Below the pieces are notes generated by a model. The model did no database searches. It worked only from the letters and a program-made list of their open reading frames with translations, and had not been told where the DNA came from. Below are positions 1 to 7,636 of a DNA stretch of 64,000 bases, piece after piece. Every line of letters starts with the position of its first letter. Position 1 is the stretch's first letter. The stretch is from an uncultured Paraprevotella sp. (GTDB lineage Bacteria; Bacteroidota; Bacteroidia; Bacteroidales; Bacteroidaceae), in assembly GCA_900546665.1 (NCBI GenBank), contig URDY01000012.1:1-64000 (forward strand). Direction: 5' to 3'. The position numbers and the translations under genes were made by a program.

Positions 1-114
1 CAATACGCGGTAGATGCCCAGGGCCGTACCGAGACATGGTATCGCTCACTGCCCAATTATGTGATGTTCCATCTGGTTTATCATTGGAACAAGAATCCGA
101 AGAAACAGAAATAA
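1..114 (+). CDS. C-terminal end of an outer-membrane beta-barrel protein (cut by window edge)
   Basis: Only the last 37 codons are in the window, ending in TAA at 112-114. The peptide runs from QYAVDAQGRTETWYRS to HWNKNPKKQK and matches the last 37 residues of the 933-residue protein at 8771-11572 with four substitutions. Similarity continues a few bases past the stop codon (gcagatatg versus acagatatg). This is therefore the tail of a paralogous carboxypeptidase-regulatory/TonB-plug outer-membrane protein, and the cassette seen around 5.3-11.6 kb probably has a second copy to the left of the window. The family assignment rests entirely on the paralog. Confidence 0.85.
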   Translation, partial: QYAVDAQGRTETWYRSLPNYVMFHLVYHWNKNPKKQK

Positions 115-135
115 GCAGATATGTATCAGTTAAAA

Positions 136-284
136 CCAAATCGGTCGTTAGAAAAATAGGCTTTCTTTTTGTTGGAGACATGCTGTTTTTACAGTAAAAA
201 TGAGGTAACATACAGGACGATTAGTTCGCAGGAACAATTGTTTGCTTTTGATTTCCTGATAAAAATCTCTAACGGCCGATTTGG
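136..284. repeat. 17-bp imperfect terminal inverted repeat enclosing about 115 bp
   Basis: The left arm CCAAATCGGTCGTTAGA (136-152) and the right arm TCTAACGGCCGATTTGG (268-284) are reverse complements except for one base. The enclosed DNA has no open frame. It could be a MITE-like element, a remnant left by duplication of the outer-membrane cassette, or a transcript-level hairpin. I did not find flanking target-site duplications. Confidence 0.5.
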
Positions 285-285
285 G

Positions 286-380
286 GATAACTTTACTTGA
301 ATAGTCAAATGGTTTGAAAATATAGAAACTACTAATTATTTAGTTTGCATTCTGTGTTTTTAAAAGTAAATTTGTGGCAG
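286..380 (+). promoter_or_regulatory. Promoter with candidate BlaI operator, upstream of GLPGLI gene
   Basis: The -33 box TTTG (344-347) and the -7 box TAAATTTG (367-374) are 19 bases apart, as expected for Bacteroidetes sigma. A dyad ACTAA-TTAT-TTAGT (331-344) abuts and partly overlaps the -33 box. The whole 95-base block aligns without gaps to 5223-5317, upstream of the BlaI gene, with about 82 identical bases by eye. BlaI-family repressors bind short dyads over promoters and usually autoregulate, so I infer that BlaI controls both promoters. Confidence 0.65.
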
Positions 381-451
381 AAAAGATTATTTTGGTCTGT
401 AAAGGGATTATAGATCATTATTACAGAATATTTGCAATTAAATGATATACT

Positions 452-1246
452 ATGAAGACAAAGCTGGTTCCTGCCATATTATGTATTTTCTCTTTTGTAG
501 CTTACGGGCAAACGGAAGACAGCATCGCATCTACTCTTTTGGTGGCGGATTATGACTATACGTGCCATACCTCAAATGCACAAGATGAAGACGTGGATGT
601 GAACTACGGTCTTACGTTACAGGTGGCCGGGGACATGGCATGTACAATGGGGCAAAAGCGGCATGATGGTGAAGATGACATGACAGAACAACTGTTGTAT
701 GTGCCGACCACATGGTTGAACTATCCGCAAGGAAAGATCACCTCGGTGGAGACCGTACCGCCTTACCGGTATCTTACATCTGAAAAAATGGAAAAGATAA
801 ACTGGACCTTGCAGGCAGAATACGATACGATATGCGGTCATCCGTGTCAGAAAGCCACAGGCCGATATGGCGGCAGATTATGGACAGTATGGTTTGCAGG
901 GAGCTTGCCTACCCGCTGGGGGCCATGGCGATTGAATGGGCTGCCCGGTCTTATCATGCGGGCGGTATCTGATGACGGCATCCATTGTTTTGAATGTCGT
1001 CATGTGGAGGCGGTTAAAGAAACAGTAACCTATAGTGTGCCCGAAGAAATCATAAAATGTTCACGATCCCAATTCGTAAAACTGCGCAATCGCCTGTTCG
1101 GCAATCCTAATTATGTGTCTAATCCCGCATATTATATCAAATGGGCAGAACATAGCGTTACGGTATTTGAACGTACGGGTACGATGATAGTGGGGCAAGT
1201 TCCGATTAACATTAAACCGGACAAGTTCCAACCGCTGGATTACTGA
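452..1246 (+). CDS. GLPGLI family secreted protein
   Basis: 264 residues. The N-terminus (lysines, then a hydrophobic run ending in AYGQ at about residue 20) is a signal peptide, so the protein is exported. The diagnostic hexapeptide GLPGLI is at residues 163-168, preceded by GPWRLN, which places it in the GLPGLI family (TIGR01200 type). That family has no established biochemical role and is often encoded beside large beta-barrel proteins. The neighbour at 1258 starts 11 bases downstream on the same strand, so the two are very probably cotranscribed from the promoter at 344-374, which shares an operator-like block with blaI. Family call is confident; function is unknown. Confidence 0.9.
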   Translation: MKTKLVPAILCIFSFVAYGQTEDSIASTLLVADYDYTCHTSNAQDEDVDVNYGLTLQVAGDMACTMGQKRHDGEDDMTEQLLYVPTTWLNYPQGKITSVETVPPYRYLTSEKMEKINWTLQAEYDTICGHPCQKATGRYGGRLWTVWFAGSLPTRWGPWRLNGLPGLIMRAVSDDGIHCFECRHVEAVKETVTYSVPEEIIKCSRSQFVKLRNRLFGNPNYVSNPAYYIKWAEHSVTVFERTGTMIVGQVPINIKPDKFQPLDY

Positions 1247-1257
1247 CATGTTGCGGC

Positions 1258-3843
1258 ATGGGAAGACTAATATTGATGATAGTTTGTTTGACGTGGGGCT
1301 ATATGGTCTCCAGCGCCCAAACCGACACGATAAACGTGAGCGGGCAAGTGCGTTGTGGCACAGAACCGGCAAAAGAAGTGATTGTCACCATGCTTCAGCC
1401 TTCCGACTCCAGCATTGTCGCTTATGCTGTCACTGACGGGCAGGGACGCTATTCGCTGAGTGCGACAGCCACATCTGATGAAATGCTGATAAAGGTAAAC
1501 GGATTTAACATAAAACCCAGGGTGATGCGCATAAAAAGCCGTTCGCAGACGTGCACCATTACGGTGGAAGAGGAAAACATGAAATTGCGCGAGGTCCTGA
1601 TAAAGGCGCAGAAGTTGTGGGGGAACCGCGACACGTTGAACTACCTCGTGTCTGCCTATACACGCGAGCACGACCGCACCATTGCCGACGTGCTGCGCCA
1701 GTTGCCGGGAATCACGATCACGGACGATGGTACGATCAGTTATCAGGGTACGCCCATCAACCGTTTTTACATTGAGAACCTCGACATGCTGCAAGGTCGT
1801 TATAATCTCGCCACAGAGGGTATCAGGGCCGAAGATGTGGCCACCGTGCAGGTGATGGAGAACCACGAGCACGTCAAGGCCCTTCAGGATCAGGTGCCGC
1901 CGGAAAGCGCTGCAATCAACCTGAAACTCAAGGATAAGGCAAAAGGCGTCTGGACAAGGAGCATGGATTTGGGCGCAGGAGGCTATGCCGATGGTCCGCT
2001 GTGGGATGCCACGCTGCAGGCCATGTACTTCGGCAGTGGCGAACAGCACCAGCTTAGGTACAGCGGCGACAACATGGGGCGCAGCAGCGGAGCGGCAACG
2101 GTGCATTATGGCATGGATACAAAAGATGTCCCGAACATGGTGGGCATTGTGGGTCACGGCTCATCACCCGTTGGCAACAGTTTGTTTGGTTACCGTCACG
2201 GCGTAAACCTCAACAATCTGGCAAAGCTGTCGGAGGATGTCACACTCCACTACAATCTCAACTACAGCCATAACCTGTCGCGCGGTTCATCGTATGCCCG
2301 TACCACCTATGTTCTGCCCGACGGTACTGACGTCCTGCTCACGGAAGACATTTCCGACCGTATCCATACCAATGTTGCCGACCTGACACTCACATACGAG
2401 AAGAATGCCAGTCAGCAATTCCTGAACAACACCTTTTCTCTATCCGGAAAATGGAACGTGGGGCAGGGGATGGTCAGTGCCACAGCGCAGACCTTGCATT
2501 ACAGATCGCTTGCACTGAATAACCGTACACGTTGGGTGCATCGTACTGCACGGGGTGGCGGCTTTAAATGGACATCGAACAACAGCGTAGCCTCTTCGCC
2601 GCAGTCGCTCGTCATTGGCGGCGACATGACAGCCCGGCAGGATGTCGGTATCACCACCATCTCTACGGCCAATGACTTTGAGACACTCCGTGACCTTCGC
2701 GCCCACTCCTGGACCTTGTCTCTCTCGGCACAGGCCAATGCCACCTATACCACGCTTGCTACGGCACTTTTCCATCCCAATATGCTGGCTGACGGACATC
2801 TGTACCACTTCAACGGTTACCTTGGCGTCGGTCCCTTGATCCGTTATGTCAAAGGCTCGTTCCGCACTACGCTGCGATTACCCTTGGCTCTGACCAGCAC
2901 GCGCCTTGACAACACCGACATACCCGGCGAGACTACCGATGCCCAACGCATCCATCTGCGTTTCCAGCCCTCATTCTCGTTGCTTTGGAAGGCGACCGAC
3001 AACTTCACTTTCAACGGTAATGTCGACTACTCGTCCTCCGAAACATCCTGGCCGCAGCTTTACACCACCTATCTCATGCAGAACTATCGCAGCCTTTCGC
3101 GTTATCGCGCCTTGCTCTCAGACAGTCACGCCGTTTCTGCCCGTCTCAAGATCTCGTTCAAGGACATCTTCAACGGCTTTTTCGCCTATGCTGAAGGCAA
3201 CTGGCGTCGTTCGTGGAGCGACATCACCTATGGCACAACTCTCGATGAGCAGGCTCATACCATCCTTGAGGCAACGTACGCGCCCAACCACGGCACGGGC
3301 TATGGCTTCACGCTTTATGGTCGGAAGGACATTGACTGGCATACGATGCAACTCGATCTCAAGGCCTCCGCCACGACTGACTGGAGCCAAATATTGCGCC
3401 AGTCGGTGCTCATGGAATACAAGAGGCAAGGCTATGCGCTCAGCGGCACATTGGCCTTCGACATCGTTACGGGTTATCGTCTCGACTATTCTGTCAGATG
3501 GCAGCGAAGCCGTTCCGTTTCGACGGTCTACACTACGATTTTACGCGATTTGTCGCAGCGCGGTCGTCTCACAATGCGCCTTGTGCCTTCCCGTCTCTTT
3601 TTCAACGTGAATGCAAGCCACTCGTACAACTCCAGCCTGCCATCCTCTCGCAAAAACTTTGTCTTCCTGGGTGCGGGATTACAGTGGAAAGTGTCTAAAA
3701 AGTTGGAATTCAACCTCGATGGTGATAATTTCACAAACATACGGACTTTCATCGTCCGTAATATTGGTAACTTGGAAGAGCATTACGAGGAGTATCACCT
3801 GCGTCCATTGTCAGTAACCCTGACAGCACATATCAATATGTAA
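1258..3843 (+). CDS. Outer-membrane beta-barrel protein with carboxypeptidase-regulatory and plug domains
   Basis: 861 residues. The start at 1258 gives a signal peptide ending near VSSAQT (residue ~21). Residues ~25-105 look like a carboxypeptidase-regulatory (CarboxypepD_reg) Ig-like fold. Residues ~110-225 resemble a TonB-receptor plug (ADVLRQLPGITI... INRFYIENLDM). The remainder has alternating aromatic/polar strands typical of a 22-strand-like barrel, ending in HINM. It follows the GLPGLI gene by 11 bases. I see no TonB box and no SusD partner, so ligand and energy coupling are unknown. The gene looks clearly more GC-rich than the ATPase gene next to it, which suggests a different recent history. 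Confidence 0.8.
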   Translation: MGRLILMIVCLTWGYMVSSAQTDTINVSGQVRCGTEPAKEVIVTMLQPSDSSIVAYAVTDGQGRYSLSATATSDEMLIKVNGFNIKPRVMRIKSRSQTCTITVEEENMKLREVLIKAQKLWGNRDTLNYLVSAYTREHDRTIADVLRQLPGITITDDGTISYQGTPINRFYIENLDMLQGRYNLATEGIRAEDVATVQVMENHEHVKALQDQVPPESAAINLKLKDKAKGVWTRSMDLGAGGYADGPLWDATLQAMYFGSGEQHQLRYSGDNMGRSSGAATVHYGMDTKDVPNMVGIVGHGSSPVGNSLFGYRHGVNLNNLAKLSEDVTLHYNLNYSHNLSRGSSYARTTYVLPDGTDVLLTEDISDRIHTNVADLTLTYEKNASQQFLNNTFSLSGKWNVGQGMVSATAQTLHYRSLALNNRTRWVHRTARGGGFKWTSNNSVASSPQSLVIGGDMTARQDVGITTISTANDFETLRDLRAHSWTLSLSAQANATYTTLATALFHPNMLADGHLYHFNGYLGVGPLIRYVKGSFRTTLRLPLALTSTRLDNTDIPGETTDAQRIHLRFQPSFSLLWKATDNFTFNGNVDYSSSETSWPQLYTTYLMQNYRSLSRYRALLSDSHAVSARLKISFKDIFNGFFAYAEGNWRRSWSDITYGTTLDEQAHTILEATYAPNHGTGYGFTLYGRKDIDWHTMQLDLKASATTDWSQILRQSVLMEYKRQGYALSGTLAFDIVTGYRLDYSVRWQRSRSVSTVYTTILRDLSQRGRLTMRLVPSRLFFNVNASHSYNSSLPSSRKNFVFLGAGLQWKVSKKLEFNLDGDNFTNIRTFIVRNIGNLEEHYEEYHLRPLSVTLTAHINM

Positions 3844-3949
3844 GGTTCATTCGTTTTCTTTATTTCAGACAGAAGGTCTTATAATCGTTTTAAGGAAGTA
3901 GTATTCTGATTTCTTGTCATTTTTAGCCTCAATGAATATTCTGGCCATA

Positions 3950-4984
3950 TTACCTTATTTCAATTTCCTGGTTGATAGAATAATCCAAACTTTCTAAAGA
4001 ATAGTGATACGCTTTTAATTCATCATCAGAAGTTTTCAGTAATTTAAAAGCAGCCACGATATCGTCAAACTTGCCAAATGCAGCGTCCCGAAGTCCTTTA
4101 ATGGAATCAGTATCATGCGTAGTTATAAATAGCTGGGTGTTGTTTCTTATTGCAGCATTTATAAGAACTTTCCATAAATTGCACATGACGGAATAGTGGA
4201 AACCGTTGCTGATTTCATCAACGAGCAACGCACCGTCCTTGCAATCATATACAGCGGTTAGAAGGGAAACTATTTTTCTGGCTCCATCGCCCATCATATT
4301 CACAGGTATACGTTTTGTAAGCCCGATATCCACAAGCATTTCCTTGTCTGTAAAAATAAAGTCTTTTACAAGTGGTTCTATCAATTTAAGACCTTCCACA
4401 ATAAAATGCTCGTCTTTATTTTGAAGAATGTTTTGTAAACCTTGTATTGATGTGTTGAAATCATATTTAGGACTTAAATATGTACATCTCAATGATTCAA
4501 CATACTGTTTCGATACAATACGGGTGGCATCGGTTGAATTTTCCGGGTCAAAACGTAACTGTGATTCAAAACAGTTCCCATTGATCTTAAAATTAAATTT
4601 TAATCCATATTTTTCCTCTTCAACATTCGAAAGAATATTCGTATCATCAGCATTTAGAGATATATTACTTTGATCTTGTTCGAAGAGGCTTATCTTCAAA
4701 TCACGTGTTTCTTCATTTTCTACCCGGATGTGAATAGGGTAGCTTGAATCTAATTTATAGAAATCGAGTTTAAGATCATTCAAACGGACCTTGCTGTAAC
4801 CACGCATAAAATTTACATGGATAGGTAGCAAAGGATTTGATATGCCGCTGGCTAAAAACAAAGATTCCAACAATGAAGACTTTCCACAATTATTCTTTCC
4901 AAAGAAAAGATTAATCTGCTTTAAGCCCTCTATTGAGGCGTGTTTAATGCCCCTGAATCGCTCTATTTCGATTTTGTTAAACAT
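3950..4984 (-). CDS. Orphan AAA family ATPase (AAA_15/AAA_21, SMC/ABC-like)
   Basis: 344 residues from the ATG at 4984, chosen because MFNKIEIERFRGIK is the usual family N-terminus; an upstream in-frame start at 5017 would add 11 unlikely residues. It shows Walker A GKNNCGKSS (residues ~29-37), an ABC-signature-like MMGDGARKIVSLL, Walker B GALLVDEISNGFH and an H-loop FITTHDTDS. Such ATPases often pair with a TOPRIM, RloB or nuclease gene in anti-phage systems, but no partner is adjacent: downstream lies the convergent outer-membrane gene, upstream the blaI promoter region. The gene is more AT-rich than its neighbours and sits alone on the opposite strand, which fits acquisition by transfer. 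A defence role is only a guess. Confidence 0.8.
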   Translation of the reverse strand: MFNKIEIERFRGIKHASIEGLKQINLFFGKNNCGKSSLLESLFLASGISNPLLPIHVNFMRGYSKVRLNDLKLDFYKLDSSYPIHIRVENEETRDLKISLFEQDQSNISLNADDTNILSNVEEEKYGLKFNFKINGNCFESQLRFDPENSTDATRIVSKQYVESLRCTYLSPKYDFNTSIQGLQNILQNKDEHFIVEGLKLIEPLVKDFIFTDKEMLVDIGLTKRIPVNMMGDGARKIVSLLTAVYDCKDGALLVDEISNGFHYSVMCNLWKVLINAAIRNNTQLFITTHDTDSIKGLRDAAFGKFDDIVAAFKLLKTSDDELKAYHYSLESLDYSINQEIEIR

Positions 4985-5222
4985 TGTTTTTGAAGCTGTT
5001 CGATTATGAATACACACACAAAGTTAAACAAAATATTTAGAATAAGGCTGTTTCCTGCATGGTTTTTATGGGGAGAGGCCGTTTTGGGAGAATCATACCC
5101 AATCTAAACCGAAATTTGGGATTACCCTCATGGATTCTGATCTTTTTCAAGTTCCTTGTTTCCACTTACAGGTAAAGTCAGGCGGATGATGGTCTGTATT
5201 GTCTTCTGTAGGCTGAATAGCT
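4985..5222. other. Intergenic region with possible histidine-kinase remnant
   Basis: There is no intact gene. On the minus strand, 5220 down to 5128 reads as a short open segment containing TIIRLTLPVSGNKELE and ending in TGA (5128-5130). The ending resembles the C-terminus of histidine kinases, so this may be a leftover gene end. Upstream of 5223 I see no other signal. Confidence 0.35.
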
Positions 5223-5317
5223 GTTAACCTTATTTGAATAGTTAAATAGTTTAAAAATATAAAAACTACTAATTATTAAGTTTGTGTTCTATGTTTTTAG
5301 AAGTATATTTGTGGCAG
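5223..5317 (+). promoter_or_regulatory. Promoter with candidate BlaI operator, upstream of blaI
   Basis: The -33 box TTTG (5281-5284) and the -7 box TATATTTG (5304-5311) are separated by 19 bases. The dyad TAAT-T-ATTA (5270-5278) lies just upstream of -33, in the same place as the dyad in the matching block at 286-380. The match covers 95 bases without gaps, and divergence is lowest at the dyad and promoter boxes. This fits autoregulation of the blaI-blaR1 operon. Confidence 0.65.
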
Positions 5318-5333
5318 TAAAAATGATCATGAT

Positions 5334-5711
5334 ATGAAAAATAACAAATCTCTGACAAAAGCTGAATTCCAGGTAATGGATATATTATGGAATTTGCCGG
5401 AACAAAGCGGCTTCACAAATGACATTCTGTACGCTTATCCCGAACCCAAACCGGCTTATACGACTTTGGCCACATTCCTGAAGATCCTGAAGGAAAAAGG
5501 TTTTGTGCAATCGGAAAATGTCGGAAAGATGCTGCGTTACACGGCTGTGGTAAAACGGGATGAATATACCCGTTCCTTTATGAAAGACATCAAGAACACT
5601 TTCTTCGGCGGGTCGCTCCTGTCATTCGTCAGTTTCTTTGCTAAGGAAGAAAATCTGGGACAGGAAGAAATAGACCAGATTATCCAGATTATCAAAAAGG
5701 GCAAACAGTAA
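5334..5711 (+). CDS. BlaI/MecI/CopY-family transcriptional repressor
   Basis: 125 residues. The N-terminal ~80 residues form a penicillinase-repressor winged helix (LTKAEFQVMDILW..., PAYTTLATFLKILKEKGFV), followed by a helical dimerisation tail with the usual region cut by the partner protease. Family members bind as dimers to short dyads and are inactivated when a BlaR1-type membrane protease is triggered. The BlaR1-like gene starts 17 bases downstream. The same operator-like block precedes this gene and the GLPGLI gene at 452, so both are probable targets. There is no beta-lactamase gene in the window, so the signal is probably something other than beta-lactam. Confidence 0.93.
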   Translation: MKNNKSLTKAEFQVMDILWNLPEQSGFTNDILYAYPEPKPAYTTLATFLKILKEKGFVQSENVGKMLRYTAVVKRDEYTRSFMKDIKNTFFGGSLLSFVSFFAKEENLGQEEIDQIIQIIKKGKQ

Positions 5712-5728
5712 CCAATCTTTTCTAAACC

Positions 5729-7636
5729 ATGAATTTCACGTTCCTCGATAACTTGCAGATCATTCCGGGATTCTATCCGGTCGCTTCGTTGCTGGCCGGT
5801 GCAGTCCTGTATTTCCTTTATCGGCTTTTCATCCGTATGCATTGCCAAAGCAGGCAGGCGCAGATGCTTCTGACGCTTGGTATGTGTCTGATGACCGCTA
5901 CGCTGTTCTTTCGTCTGACGGTATGGGTTGAGACACCGGCAACTGTATCTGTTATACGACAGGCCGTTTCTTCAGTGGCGACTGATGCGCACTCTTTGTC
6001 TGCCGGGGAGTTCATTACTGATGGGGGCACGCGGTTTTTGGAAAATGCTGAAGCTACATTACAAGAACAGGCCTTGCCGGCCACAGTTTCAGAAGACCGT
6101 TTCCGTCCGGCCGAAAAGATACTGGGTGTGCTTACTGCCGCATGGGACTATGTGCAATCCCATCTGTTTGTAATCTATGGAGCAGGCATCGTTTTGCTGT
6201 TCTTTTATATGATGGTACAGATCGGTCAATTGTATTATATCCGGCGGAAATCCATGCTTCAGGGTTACAGGGGGTGCATCCGTATTTATCGGAGTCCTTG
6301 CACAGCTCCTTTCTCTTATGGCTATAATATATTCCTGCCTTACAATATGAAAGACGGACAACAGGACTTCGTGCTGGCTCATGAGGAAAACCACATCTGG
6401 CACCGCCATTTCCATAAGTTGCTTTTCCTGCAGTGTCTGACCATTGTCAATTGGTTCAATCCTTTCGCTTATCTGCTTTTTCGTGCCATCAAGGAGTTGC
6501 AGGAGATGGAAGTGGATCGTGATGTCCTCAACAACGGTTTCGACCGTGAACAATACCAGCTCAATCTGGTACTGACCTGCACGGCGCATCAAGAATGGGT
6601 TTGGGCACGTTCAAACTATAACTACTCATCGTTGAAAGAAAGGATCCTGTTTATGAACCGGCATATCCGGAATTCGAAAAGCTGGTTGCTTGTCCTGGTA
6701 AGCGGGTTTGGTTTTCTGGGGTTCACCAGTATGATAACCGTTCAGGAAGTGGAAAGACAGGCTGAAGATACGGAAAACACTGTGGATTTTGCATTGGAAA
6801 GACCTGAGTCTTCAACCGGACAGACCTTGCAGGCGTCTGTAACCGAAACGGACAAGCAAGTTTCAGAAACGGATTCCGCTTCATCGGAATCTACAGCACG
6901 TCCAAGCCGGAAAAAAGAATATGACAGCCGGGGATGCTGGACAATGCTTTTCATCGGTGACTCTGCTTATCAGCATCATAAGAAACCTCCGTTTGTCAAG
7001 CATTATAAATTTTTCGGTGACAAGGCTTCGCTTACCCTTACCGTCAGCTGGAAAACTCCGGACGGAGCCATGGCCATTGGAGGGGCAACGGGAGATTATG
7101 ATCCTTTCTCGGAAACGCTCGTACGGGAAGGCGGACAAGTTCGTCCGCGTCAGTGGATTGATTCCAACCATATAGATGACACGTGGAAAGACGTTTATAA
7201 TATATCCTCATTTATTCCTTCCTTGTGGAAAACTGAATGCTGGGAACGGTGTGCCGTGCCTGAAGAGGTGAAACGTACTGCTGACGCTTATAAACAATGT
7301 CAGGAACGGAAAGACAGACTGAAGGGGGTGTGGAAACTTGTGATATCTGATCCTAAAGTCGAAAGCTATAAGTTTTTCGGAAAGAATCGTTTTTTCTCCG
7401 TCAATCTTCGTCCATACGAACGGGAAAACCTGTTCTACACGTTCAGCGGTTCTGCCGGAGACTTTGCTTACATCAATGACACTACAGTCATTGAAGGCCA
7501 GCAGTCCTATAACCTGAACTGGAGGAATAAAGAAACCTTCAGTTATCAAACCCTAAACGGGAAAATCCTTACTTACGTTCGAGTGAAGATGCCGGACGTT
7601 GTAAAGCAGGTGCTTGAAGGTTGCGGACTGCAATAA
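5729..7636 (+). CDS. BlaR1-like M56 membrane metallopeptidase with two-domain periplasmic sensor
   Basis: 635 residues. Four membrane segments are visible (about 12-35, 43-67, 144-166 and 319-337). The zinc protease motif HEENH is at residues 218-222, with downstream acidic residues in KELQEMEVDRDV (256-265) likely to supply the third ligand, so this is an M56/BlaR1 protease. After the last membrane segment comes a Ser/Thr-rich linker and a ~240-residue C-terminal region. This region is not the penicillin-binding domain of true BlaR1. It contains two related halves (HYKFFGDKASLTL... and SYKFFGKNRFFSV...), resembling a doubled lipocalin-like/DUF4488 fold. The whole C-terminal region is nearly repeated as a separate secreted protein at 7727-8572. 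Confidence 0.9.
   Translation: MNFTFLDNLQIIPGFYPVASLLAGAVLYFLYRLFIRMHCQSRQAQMLLTLGMCLMTATLFFRLTVWVETPATVSVIRQAVSSVATDAHSLSAGEFITDGGTRFLENAEATLQEQALPATVSEDRFRPAEKILGVLTAAWDYVQSHLFVIYGAGIVLLFFYMMVQIGQLYYIRRKSMLQGYRGCIRIYRSPCTAPFSYGYNIFLPYNMKDGQQDFVLAHEENHIWHRHFHKLLFLQCLTIVNWFNPFAYLLFRAIKELQEMEVDRDVLNNGFDREQYQLNLVLTCTAHQEWVWARSNYNYSSLKERILFMNRHIRNSKSWLLVLVSGFGFLGFTSMITVQEVERQAEDTENTVDFALERPESSTGQTLQASVTETDKQVSETDSASSESTARPSRKKEYDSRGCWTMLFIGDSAYQHHKKPPFVKHYKFFGDKASLTLTVSWKTPDGAMAIGGATGDYDPFSETLVREGGQVRPRQWIDSNHIDDTWKDVYNISSFIPSLWKTECWERCAVPEEVKRTADAYKQCQERKDRLKGVWKLVISDPKVESYKFFGKNRFFSVNLRPYERENLFYTFSGSAGDFAYINDTTVIEGQQSYNLNWRNKETFSYQTLNGKILTYVRVKMPDVVKQVLEGCGLQ

Larger units (their letters stand above)
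115..451. other. Intergenic region with long inverted repeat and regulated promoter
   Basis: I see no credible gene here. It holds a 17-base imperfect inverted repeat (136-152 with 268-284, one mismatch), a small TTTTTAC-A-GTAAAAA hairpin at 186-200, and a promoter/operator block at 286-380 that is repeated upstream of blaI at 5223-5317. Confidence 0.7.

Noticed and set aside
1267..2157. Long minus-strand open frame inside the 1258-3843 gene
   Set aside because: It mirrors the coding frame of the outer-membrane protein, has no recognisable domain and no upstream promoter or start context; it reflects the high GC of the sense gene.
5334..7636. Classical beta-lactam resistance operon
   Set aside because: BlaI/BlaR1 family membership is clear but the sensor region is not a penicillin-binding domain and no beta-lactamase gene is present.
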